Shown here piece by piece: positions 12,197-22,439 of a stretch of DNA of 64,000 bases. The DNA comes from Icerya purchasi (taxonomy: Eukaryota; Arthropoda; Insecta; Hemiptera; Monophlebidae), in contig CM077116.1 in NCBI GenBank assembly GCA_039619475.1, positions 104,887,164 through 104,951,163 of the forward strand, read 5' to 3'. Each line of letters begins with the position of its first letter. Within the stretch, counting starts at the first letter, position 1. Below the pieces are notes generated by a model. It did no database searches, had not been told where the DNA came from, and worked only from the letters and a program-made list of their open reading frames with translations. The position numbers and the translations under genes were made by a program.

Positions 12197-13530
12197 GGTT
12201 CGCCAAATGTTCACTAATGATGTTCTGAATTCCAGTTGGTAATTCGATCATGTTTTCTTGTAGAATTTCATTTAAAAGTGGAAAACATTCAACATTGTTT
12301 TTTTCCATGCAAGAAATCTAGAAATATAGTTTCGTTTTTAGAGTTCGCAGTAAATGTAGTTGTTGCTTTTCCTTGTAAAGATGCAGTGACCTCGTTAAGT
12401 TTTCCAAAGACTTCAGTAAGATAAGCTAATTTCATAGGCCATTGTTCATCATGCAAAACATCGAAAATTTTCCCAGATTCTAACATATTTTGCCTCATTT
12501 GAAAATCCTTCAGCTCGTCTCGAAGTTCATATAACCTAATTAAATCTTTACCTCTGGAAATCCATCGGACTTCTGTTTTGAACAATCTTGACTGAGACGA
12601 GGACGGGATTTAATGTAATTTACGATCTTTATAGCTTCATCCAAAACTTTCTTTAATGATAATGGCATTTTCTTCATTACAAGAGCATGTCGATGCAAAA
12701 TGCAAATGACTGCTGCTGCATTTTGACGCAACATTTTTAATTCTTGATACGGTGCCTTTTATTTTTTTCTTTCCATTGTAGCAGCCTCATCATTGCATTC
12801 ATCAATGCATTTATTCCAATCAATGTTATGTTTCCTCATAATATAACTATCTATTACATTGAATATTTCGTTTCCAGTTGTGTTGGATTCCGAAGGAGTG
12901 CAGAGAAGCAAATCTTCTTCAATAGATGAGCCAAAAATATACCACACAAATATAAGCAATATTGATAGTCCAAACACATCTGTACATTCATCAAGGTTGG
13001 ATTGCAAACATATCAGAATGATTCAATCTGTCCACCAATTCTCACCTTCGATGTAATCAGATATTTTACCAATCCGGTCAGGGATAGTGATGTTGGAACA
13101 TTACACTGCTACAACTTTCTTTACAGCTTTTTCCCCTCAAGTATGCAGCAAACTATGTCTAACGTACACATGGATTAATTAAATTCTCGGCTATCGTGTC
13201 TGAATATCCAGATCGAGCAATCCTATAGCTTAAGAGGAATGATACTTCTATGTTCGTTATCAGTTTTTGCAAATTTATTGAAGTTGGACACTACGGCTTG
13301 ATGAGATTCTTTTTGCTTTCGAAAAAACCTGATGTCTTTTTCATTTAGATTTGCGTGGTTTGTGTCAAAATGTCGCTTTAACTTCACTGGCACCAGTGAA
13401 CTGTTTAGTAGAATTTTTTTGCAAATAATTCGTTGCCCCCATCCGGTTTCTCTGCGTTTTCTGCAGGTATAAATCGAAAGATAAATAAGATTTGTTATAT
13501 TTTCTTTTTTTCAAAAGTCGTTATTGTTCG
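12197..13530 (-). pseudogene. hAT (ZBED5/SCAND3-like) transposase, N-terminal and middle parts
   Basis: Minus-strand segments in three frames follow a ZBED-type hAT transposase. A BED-like region around 13520-13380 has a LVPVKLKRHFDTNHANL block. It is followed by QKESHQAVVSNFNKF, then (13007-12759) the catalytic-domain stretch with NLDECTDVFGLSILLIFVWY and IDWNKCIDECNDEAATM (expected CTDGAAAM), then HRHALVMKKMPLSLKKVLDE, RWISRGKDLIRLYELRDEL and WPMKLAYLTEVFGKLNEV (12734-12289), and NEILQENMIELPTGI up to the insertion site. Several frameshifts, and DECNDEA in place of the usual DG-containing motif, indicate an inactive copy. It continues across the retrotransposon into 6775-7079. Confidence 0.85.
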
Positions 13531-13866
13531 TTTTCGTCTCTTGGTTTCTCAACAATTGCAGTACAACTAACATCAACTTAACTTAAGTACTACTTTCTGT
13601 TACAGCTTAAAAAGTGTTAACTTATATATTACTATACTACAAAATCCAGACTCTCGTTATTTATCATTTATATTACAATTATACCATCATCTAAAATAAT
13701 ATTTCCTATTACAATACCTTAATATGATAACTTATATATTACAATAATACAATATAATTTTTATACAACTACCACTCTCTCATTAGCAGCTTAAAACTGG
13801 AGATAGTAACGAGTCTCATGTCAACGTAGTCAATGTTATAAGTGGTTATTATTAGTATTACGATAC

Positions 13867-14936
13867 TTTTTTTTTTTTTTTTTGTTACTATTTCTATTGC
13901 TCTTTGCACCATGCTATCAACCAAATTTTAACCTTGTTTTTCCATCTCTCCAGATTTTTTTCATTTCGAATTTCCTTTGGTATGTTCCCCATTAATTTTA
14001 TTAATACCTCTTCCTCTACATTGTCTATTTTACTGTTAATCCCCCTAGATCGTACATAGCAAGGTTTATCGCAATTTCTAGTCCTGTAAGTTCTTGTTCT
14101 AGTTGGTAACTGTCTATCTTCTAGTTTAGCACTGAATAACATTTTTGGTGACATTTCGTTATTTTTGTTCCACCAAGTGATGTTAGCTAATGCGTCCGTT
14201 TTGCTCTCGTTGTGTAAGACCAGTTTTAAACATTTTTTTTGCAATTTGTTGATTTTCTTCATTTCTGTAATTTTCGCCTCACCCCAAATTCCGATTCCGT
14301 ATTTAATTCTGGACATTATTTCAGCTTCGAAATATAACCTTAGGCTTTTTTATGTCATACCTTGTTTTAATTTATATAATGCTGGAATAGTTTGTCTAAC
14401 TTTCCCCGCAATATTGCCAATATGGTTTCTCCATGTTAAACCTTTATCTAATGTTATCCCAAGATATTTAAATTCATTCACATTTTCTAACTTTTCACAA
14501 CCACATATTTCCTTTCTAAGTAAATACTTTGTATTGTGTAAAATTAATTTTGGGGACGAACGTTCTAAACCGGCTTGGCGTTCTTATATGCACCACTTTT
14601 GTCTTTTTTAGCATTAATTAATAGTTTTTTGTCATGCGCCCATTTGCATACATTATTGAGATCTTCTTGTAACATTTTTTCAGCACTTTCAATGTCAGAG
14701 TGTTCAATAACTAGTGCGATATCATCTGCATAAACATACACTTTAGAGTTCTTTACATATCGGTAGAGCGAATTCGTATATATCAAAAATAGTATAGGTA
14801 CCAATATTGTCCCTTGTCCAACTCCATAGTTCATTATTTCTTTTCTACTGTGTTCACTCCCGATCTTTACTAAAAATTCTCTTCCTCTTATGTAACTCCA
14901 AAACGATTTTAGATACCTCCTTTTTACAACCATTTT
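13867..14936 (-). mobile_element. Second non-LTR family (RT domain), 5'-truncated
   Basis: Minus strand with a poly(A) tail (T-run 13867-13883). The upper frame (14565-14933) encodes RT palm motifs GVGQGTILVPILFLIYTNSL and VYVYADDIALV. The lower frame (13894-14316) encodes the post-RT tail with RIKYGIGIWGEAK, KLQKKCLKLVLHNESK, ITWWNK and a conserved end (NSKIDNVEEEVLIKLM ... KIWLIAWCKEQ) just before the tail. A frame break lies between them (about 14317-14564). The same family recurs on the plus strand at 46.1-47.9 kb. It sits inside the hAT at 6527-15546; its TSD was not identified. Confidence 0.8.
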
Positions 14937-15929
14937 TCTTATGTCCTATTAATTTATGAATCATGTAAATCATACCAAACAATCGACAACTATGTTTTCG
15001 GAAATATTTTCGTGTGCCTCGCTTTCCTTATTAAATTAACCGTTTTCAGAAATTGCGTTAGAGTTTACAGCCTGCCAGTCTTAAGATTCATTTCAACTAA
15101 AAAATGAATCAATCTGTAACTACGTATAATCGAAACTTACATACGAAAGTCACATATAAATTAATGAACATATAGGTGTACGGTGCCCTGTTTTAATAGT
15201 CAAACACTATTAGAAAATCGCATTCCCCTTCTCGTGAATTCCACGAAATTAGACGAAAAGCAACCTATCATGTTACAAATCCGTTGTTTAATTTTGTTTT
15301 ATAATTACAAAACTGAATAATTAATTGACTTAAAAGTCAGATCAGTATCAATTTCGTTTGAAATGAATAAGTAATAATAGTTTTATTGTAGAAATTACAG
15401 CGTAAAGTGTAATTCTAAGTTTCAAAAAAAAAAACATTTTTTCTCCGTTTTGCGAAAAATTTCTGGCTTACTCTTGGTTTCCCGGTTTCTCTAATTGGAA
15501 GACAACCCTGATGATTTTCTCGCGAGACCCACTTTGTGAACCGCTGCAATAGCATATACTATATAGCAAGTGTGGCCAAACTTTTATCTCTTATGGGCGA
15601 CTTATTCTGTAAAATGTAATCTACGGGCGACTGTGAATATGGGCAAACAATTTCAGGATTTTTCAAATTTTTCATTGATATTTTAATAAATAACTAACAA
15701 GAATTTCACTTTAAAAAAATATTATGGCAAATAAAGCAAACAAATGATTATATTTCTTTATTTTATGAAGCACAATAATATTTATGAAATTTTAAAAAAA
15801 ATTACAATGTAAAGAAATTAGTACACAAAAAAATTTTAGCAAATAAAGAAAAAAAATAATAATTGTACTTTTTTTTTATTTTTTTCGTTATGAATTACTT
15901 ATTAACTTAGAAAAAATACACCGGAAATA

Positions 15930-16920
15930 AGCAAATGAATAAAAATGTGACCTTGCATAAGTGCAGCAAATTTCTCAAAATTTGGTTCATATGAACTTAA
16001 GGCAATTCTCAAACATGGTTCCAAATGTTTATCTGTTAATTGCGTTTTTTTTTTGTTTCTTTTTACCCCCCTTGGGTTTGCTACCAGAGAGCATTAGCCC
16101 AGCAAAATGGAATAGATGCATGGAATAAAATAGAAATTATATTTTTATTTTGTCGACAATGGAACCAAAGAACACCCCTAGAATAGGAACAACTGAGAGA
16201 ATGGGTAGAGAAAGAACATAAGAGGCATTGAAAGGAGCAGCAAGACCAAGCTTTAAAAGATGATAATGAAGTAACTTGTTTTGATCGCATTCATAAATGA
16301 AAATGCGGATTCACATAAATATGTTGATCCAAAGAAGGCATTGAAACGTGTAACAATTGTCCATATATTTGGATATTTATCTTTTCTTACCAGTTTCCAA
16401 AAATTACAATCTGAAACCAGTGACTTAAGATTTATGTCACATTTAATATTTATTATTTCTTCTTCAAAGCTTGTTAAATTTGTAGTATCGAGAAAGTTGT
16501 TTAGTTTCTGAGCTACACTTTCGACATCGATGTTGTCATTAAATGGGCAACGCAAAAAACTGGCAATATCTTCAAGCTCACTTAATGTTAGAAATCTTTT
16601 TTCAAATTCTTTTAAAAGCAGTGCAATAATATCGGCATATTTATTGTAAGATTCTTTTTATTTTTAGACTCATCAGCCAGATTTTGATAATGCTTTAAAT
16701 CACGACGTTTTAATTGCATTGCAAGCATATTTAGTTTCTCTTTAAATGATTTCAAAATGCTTATCATATCTATTATTGTTTTACCTTTACCCTCTAGTTG
16801 CAGGTTTAATTGGTGTAATTTTTCAGTAATATCGCAAAACAAAGAAAAATCAAGAAGCCATTATTGATTATTTAGTTGAAGATATGAATCACCTTTAGTT
16901 TGTAAATATGAGAGTGCATG
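15930..16920 (-). pseudogene. hAT transposase pseudogene (element 2)
   Basis: Upper part (16612-16842): CDITEKLHQLNLQLEGKGKTI then FKEKLNMLAMQLKRRDLKHYQNL, a GTF2IRD2/ZBED-like hAT core. Next part (16253-16555): CNFWKLVRKDKYPNIW and FFGSTYLCESAFSFMN, the diagnostic hAT C-terminal dimerisation motif. The last part lies left of the inserted retrotransposon scrap (about 16045-15930): QLTDKHLEPCLRIALSSYEP. The insertion and at least one frameshift break the frame. The N-terminal half of a full transposase is missing, so the 1.7-kb element is a deletion derivative as well. Confidence 0.85.
16046..16260 (-). mobile_element. 3' end fragment of the I-group retrotransposon
   Basis: A short T-run and TACCCCCCTTGGG motif (the tail signature of the 7-12 kb copy) is followed by about 170 bp. 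In reverse complement these encode the last ~45 codons of its ORF2 (NASYVLSLPILSVVPILG ... IVDKIKI, compare the intact copy's CASYILSFPSISVVPIL). It is extremely 5'-truncated and sits inside hAT element 2. Confidence 0.8.
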
Positions 16921-17302
16921 TTTGCGGCAGAAGTTCTCTTAGCATAATTTTAAATTAAAACTTATTACATATAAATTTGTCTTCAAACGAAATAACCTCA
17001 TTATTTGCTGTCTGGCACATGATTTTGCGTCATTTTGTGCGATTGCCATTTATATGCGCATGCGTTACGACTATAATTAATTTAAAAGTTAACATTCGCT
17101 TGCATTGTTCATCGGGATAAATATAAACAGTATGGGGCTATTATGTTGCATAGTCTATTCTGGTAAGAATAATCAATCGCATTCAGATTTTCAAACATTA
17201 ACTTTTAAGTGAAAGCAAATTGTTCAACTTTAGCTTCGCGGGCTACTTTCAAAACCTTTGCGGTCGATCGGTCGACCGCGGTCGAAGTGTTGACCACCCT
17301 TG

Positions 17303-19548
17303 CTATATGGAAACATATAATATATTACATATATGATAATCAAAAAAACAAATATAAAAGGTATAATCCACCAACTAGTTAGTTCGAAAGTTGCTCCAGT
17401 TATCACTTCACCTGGGCAACATCACAGTGCTGCAGATCGATAGTTCTTTTTAGAGTTACGCACCACTAACCAGCGCGCATTACCTGGTCGCCGCGCTTAT
17501 TCTGCGTGGCGTATGCCTCATTAGCAAGTTCAGTCGCTATTGCTTGACTAGGTTAATCACTGTTTCAGAGAAGTACTGAAAAATTCATTCTTTTCTAATT
17601 TGCTTTGTTAATTCTCTATGTATATGCACACACACACACACACACACATTTATATATATTTACATAAATTCAGTATTTGTGGCGCTATCTTTGTTGATAC
17701 TCGCGCTAGAAATGATTATTCAGCTAAAATCTTTAAATTTTAATCTCCCAAGCATAATCTTGTTTCAATGTCGTCACCTAAAGCATATTAAGAACGCCTA
17801 TTTTGCCGAAATCAAAAATTCTAAACATGGTCGGATGTATGGCACAAGTTTTGGTTGGCATCATGTAAGTGTTTTTGTGCTAGTGGCATGTGCGAACAAT
17901 AAATCTTTTCAACACACGAGTGGTAGATGAACACAGCATCGATGTAGTATTAATGTTGGGTCAATTCTAAACTATATTACACGCAGGCGATAGAACAGCA
18001 GCATCAATGTGTCAATAAAAACTGGATTACAGTTTGTAATTGCGCAGAGTAATCAACATATATATATATAAAGAAAAAAAACGTTTTTTTTTTTGTTTTT
18101 GTCCTATTTGGTTTATAAACAGAAATCTCTCGAAAAGGTGATACATTAAAGGTGTCGAATGTAGAAATAGGAATACTCATAAATATAACATGAAAAATAA
18201 TAGTTCAACGCGTGCAACCGGAAATGACTTACGCTAGCGAAATCGGGATTATAACTGAAAAACGACAGAATTAATTGCAAGACAGAGAAAAATGTAACGA
18301 CTTGTTTTTAGAATTACATAAAGAGTGAGGTAGACGATAGAGGAAATAAAGCAATTAAAATGACAAATATAATGGAAACAATACAACGGAATAAACGGAG
18401 ATGGACAGAACATAAAGCTAAAAGCCAAGAAGAAAGATGGATTAATGAAATAAAAATATTGGAAAGCGGAAGGGAAACGAAAGATAGAATGTCCAGAGAA
18501 AGGTGAGAAGAGGATTTAAAGTCTTTTAAAAATAAATGATGGTAAGTAACCCAAAATAATCGAGCGACATAGAAATCAGATAAGCCATTCGTCCAAGAGT
18601 GGACTGATAAATAAGGGAAGAGAAGAAAAAGATATTTGTTTAGGAAATATTTAGGTTATAAATCCTCAATCACATTCATTAAATTATCAGCAAACAAGCG
18701 TTACAAAATTTAAAGGAGACTAGTAGAATTATATGCTTAAATTATCGTAACAAACTGAAAAAATGTATCCAATTCTGAGTGAGAAGACTATAAAAATATT
18801 ATCAAGTGATTTTTCAAAAACGCTTTTCAGAAACGGACGACTTACGTTCAACACTAAGGAATCAAAATTGAAGCAGAAATTTAAGTAAATTAAAAATAAC
18901 TAAATAAATTATATATTTATCTTACACTGTACGTTAATAATTCGAGTATGTTTCCTATAGATGTGACTCGGATTAATTTGATTTTCATAATTCTTAAAAA
19001 CAGCGAGTTTTATTTAAAATACAGCAAGAAGATTAAAAACAAATTTCACGAAAATCTTTCACGGTGTAACAAAACCAAAAGGTGTTAAATTTTTAAAATA
19101 CGCTTAATGTTTTAGAATATGCAACTCGAATTGATATATTATATGCAATTTCCTTCAGGCATATAACGGGTTGTTCTAAAAGACTACTACCTTGTTTCTT
19201 ACATTATGAACAATTAGACGCGTTAAGGCTACAAAGAAATTTGTGTTGGGTCGCACGTCAAGAAGATTGATAAATTCGACTGTACTTTATTTAAAAAGAA
19301 AACGGGTAAAAACTATCGTCTTAAAAAATTTAACAAACGGATTTAAAAAAATAATCGTTTCAATTGAGTACGAACGTATTGGACAAAAAACATAACCAAT
19401 AACATTATATTAATTCTAACATAACTGAATATCCAAATATCGATACTAGCTGAATATCATTCTCATTTTTTTCATTATGACGTCGAATCCAGCATTTTAT
19501 TCCAGCAGCAACAAAAGAACTTAACAAACAAAACCTTTTATTATCGTT
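17303..19548. other. Mostly empty; (CA)n microsatellite and possible RTE-like scrap
   Basis: A CA-dinucleotide run lies at about 17627-17648 and a short TA run at about 18058-18070. At 18320-18540 (plus) a short frame reads RNKRRWTEHKAKSQEERW, then a stop. This resembles the tail found after the RT in RTE-type non-LTR elements (pattern RRRWxGHxxRxxDxRW). I see nothing else coding. Confidence 0.4.
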
Positions 19549-19556
19549 AAGTTCCT

Positions 19557-20338
19557 CAGGAGTTCCGCAAGGAAGCGTTCTCGGACCTATCTTGTACCTC
19601 TTGTATACGATGGATATTCCAACCGATGATCGGACTACCATGGCTACATTTGTTGATGACACCGCAATCCTTTCCGTAAGTGATTCGCTGCCAGAAGCAA
19701 ACAACAACTTGCAACGCGCGTTGGATCGCGTTCATACCTGGACGCGACGCTGGAAGATTAAGCTCAACGAAGCCAAATCCCAACACGTGTTATACACATT
19801 AAGACACACTGATTCTTTCCATCAAGCATATACATATATCACAGTCAAAGTACCACAAACAGACTGTGCCAAATATCTTGGAATGTACTTAGACTCTCGT
19901 CTAACGTGGAATCCCCATGTTAAGATGAAAGCTAAGCAAATCAAATACAAGGTTTCCAAGTTATACTGGCTGATTGGGCGTCAATCTATTCTCGACGTTA
20001 CTTGTAAACGCCTACTCTACAATCAAATAATTAAGCCGATTTGGACGTACGGTCTTGCTCTGTGGGGCTGTGCAAAGAAATCAAATCAAGACAAGATACA
20101 AGCTCGTCGTCAGAGCATCATTCTAGGTGCTATCGTAAACGCGTACAGATACTCACGGAACGACGATATACATAACGATCTCCAGGTGAAATTCGTCAAC
20201 GAAGTCATCAAGAATTTCGCAGAACAACACCAGAAGCGCCTACATCAACACATCAACGTTGAGGCACTGCAACTTCTCGACACCGAATATGACGTACGAC
20301 GCCTTAAGCGTTATAAACCACAAGACTTGGTCTTGTAG
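19557..20338 (+). CDS. Truncated Jockey ORF2: RT palm/thumb and C-terminus
   Basis: The frame is open from the 5' truncation point and reads SGVPQGSVLGPILYLLYT (RT motif), then TFVDDTAILS (catalytic box with VDD in place of the usual ADD), RWKIKLNEAKSQHVLYT, KYLGMYLDSRLTWNPHV, YNQIIKPIWTYGLALWGCAK, and a basic tail ending RRLKRYKPQDLVL* at 20338. The first internal ATG is at 19592. The missing N-terminal part (endonuclease and RT fingers) makes it inactive as an enzyme. There are no internal stops. The 3' UTR is about 190 bp before poly(A). Confidence 0.88.
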
Positions 20339-20525
20339 TTAACGTAAATATTGTAAATAATTTTTGGGGCTTTGATCAATGGATCTAATGTCCCCGCTCA
20401 AGTTTTACTTAGTCTAGAAGATACGTTCTGTCTAGTATTAAATACATTTTAATATATGTAGTATTTATTTAACGTTAGTCGTTAAGATCGTACTAATTAA
20501 TATTAATAAAAAAAAAAAAAAAAAA
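19557..20525 (+). mobile_element. Jockey-type non-LTR retrotransposon, young 5'-truncated copy
   Basis: Bounded by an 8-bp target-site duplication AAGTTCCT (19549-19556 and 20526-20533) with a poly(A) tail ending at about 20525. The 5' end is truncated inside the RT domain. The remaining ORF is undamaged to its stop, so the insertion is recent. Confidence 0.9.
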
Positions 20526-20533
20526 AAGTTCCT

Positions 20534-22439
20534 TTAGCGCAGCTGTCAACGAATTTTTCGTTTTAAAATTCAACTCGATACGCGTTTTTCGAACGGAAAA
20601 ATAATTATTATCTAACGTGTAGTTTCTCTTTGTAATATAAAAAGGAAAAAAAAGTTATTTCGTCTACAATTTTCTGAATAGTTAATTTAACTTGTCGAAT
20701 TAATAAAGAAAATTGATTTCAATTGTTTAATGATTTTACGAAATTAAAAAATTCCGTATAATTTTAAAATTTTATCATTAAAAAAATGTTACAAAAAAAA
20801 TAATAATAAGACGGGGCGAAATAGTATTGTAAAAAAGTAAGTTAAGAGTAAAAACATTCTATGACTTTGAGCGCTTTCCTAAAATAACTATTAAAAATTT
20901 TGATTTGCTTGCTTTTTTATATAAATCAAATAACTCTGCCAATTTTTCCCCCTGCCGATTAGAATATCGCATTATACCGTATTTAAAAATGTTCTCCTAT
21001 GTGTGTTAATTCCCATATATTGAGAGTTCCATTGTTGAACACTTACCAAATTACTAAATTTTGTTACAATTTTAATTTTTTTTCAAATAGATTTTGTTCT
21101 GATTTTCACGGTACATTAAAAGAAATACCGTTTTAATAATTGTTTCTTTTAAGTAATGCTTTTGCTGAAACATTTTCTTTAAAATACAGCTAAAGTTCGG
21201 CTATTTGGACAGAGATGTGTGAATAGCTAATGAAAGATAGGGTGGGCGTAACGATTTTAAAAACGTAATATTAGCCGCATTTCAGGGAAACTAAAGAGAA
21301 TAAAATTGTAATGAAAGCTAATTTACAAAGTATGTGACGAAAATTTTCGCATGATGGAGGAATATTCAATTGAAGAATTTGCAGAATGAACGAATAAAGC
21401 ACAAAGATATTTTTGACATCGCACATTATTTTGCAAGATGAAAAATACATAATTCAAGAACGATAGGGTCTTTCGCTATCGATGAATTAAATTACACCTC
21501 TTTGGTAAAAACGTGCCACAGAGGATAAACAGCGAAAGGTGTGCAACCAAAATTCAGACGTCTTACCCAATGATACACCTGGCGAGTTTTCTTTATTACG
21601 AAAAGGATATATTTCCTATGAATTATTTATAAATGGCGTCGGACCGCACCAAATGAAAAGTAAGCTTCCCCTATAAAGTTATAATTAAATTTAATATTTA
21701 TGTTTTACGTCGTAATTTTGTCTTCGTCAATTCCGTAAAATTGAGTTTTATTTATCTTCGAAACCGGGGATACTTCTGGGAAACTAAGCACGTTTGTTTT
21801 TTTTATTTTATTTTTTTTTTGTTTGTTGCTTAAGTTACGAGAAAATATAAAAATCTTATCCTAACTGCGGACAGAAATCAAATGTAATTCGCGAAAAAGA
21901 CCAAAATTGAACGCGTAGAGGATACTCCGTCATACGATGCGTTGAATTACGTACCGGACTAGCTAAATTGGTTACATGCTTAATATTAAAAGGTACGATT
22001 AATAATAATGCGCTCGTAAAATTTTCACAAAAAACATCAAAAGGAAACTATGCGATAGCAGAGTTTGGTTCAATATGACCTGTGCATTTTAAGAATATTT
22101 TAACCAGTCAAATATTGTGCAAAATAAAACATAACAATTCAGAAAATTGTGTTTGTCGCGTTGTGCGGTAGTTGTGTTGTCTCTCACCTTGCTGTTATCA
22201 ACTCCATACATATTCGTATATTCGATTATGAGATAAAAAAAAACTTCGTTCTATTTTATATCCGGCGCTTAAACCGAACTCTTATTCTTATTGTATATAT
22301 TTGTCTTATTAGCAGGCTATTTATAGTATTACTTTCTATCATGACATACTGGAGCTGGTATTTCAAGCTACGAACGAAGATCTCAAAAATTTGATCAGCA
22401 AATTTAGATAAAATTACGGAATATTTAGTTAGGCGAAAC
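20534..22439. other. No recognisable gene
   Basis: AT-rich sequence with many homopolymer runs and no open frame of interest. I could not identify repeats or terminal structures. Confidence 0.5.

Larger units (their letters stand above)
6527..15546 (-). mobile_element. hAT element (ZBED5-like), split by two later retrotransposons
   Basis: The left end CAGCGGTTCCCAAACTTTT (from 6527) and the right end (to 15546, reverse complement CAGCGGTTCACAAAGTGGG) are hAT-style terminal inverted repeats. A minus-strand ZBED-type hAT transposase lies between them in order: zinc finger and N-terminus near 13.5 kb, middle to 12.2 kb, then the C-terminus at 6.8-7.1 kb. The gap is filled by an I-group retrotransposon (7085-12191). 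A second non-LTR fragment (13867-14936) lies between the transposase start and the right end. I could not find a convincing 8-bp TSD (TATATTCA on the left, CAATAGCA on the right), so pairing of the two ends rests on the inverted repeats and transposase order. Confidence 0.7.
15567..17302 (-). mobile_element. hAT element 2, with 8-bp target-site duplication
   Basis: 1,736 bp. The left end is CAAGTGTGGCCAAAC (from 15567). The right end in reverse complement is CAAGGGTGGTCAACA (to 17302). Flanking 8-bp TSD: CTATATAG (15559-15566) and CTATATGG (17303-17310), 7 of 8 bases identical, as expected for hAT. It carries a decayed minus-strand transposase and is interrupted at 16046-16260 by a 3' fragment of the I-group retrotransposon. 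A GC-rich subterminal patch with GGTCGACCGCGGTCGA (about 17268-17285) is part of the right end. Confidence 0.85.

Noticed and set aside
6519..15554. 8-bp TSD for hAT element 1
   Set aside because: TATATTCA and CAATAGCA do not match well enough. Inverted ATATAGTATAT motifs beside both ends look coincidental.
19405..19786. Minus-strand frames at 19405-19707 and 19556-19786
   Set aside because: They are antisense to the Jockey RT and have no family match.
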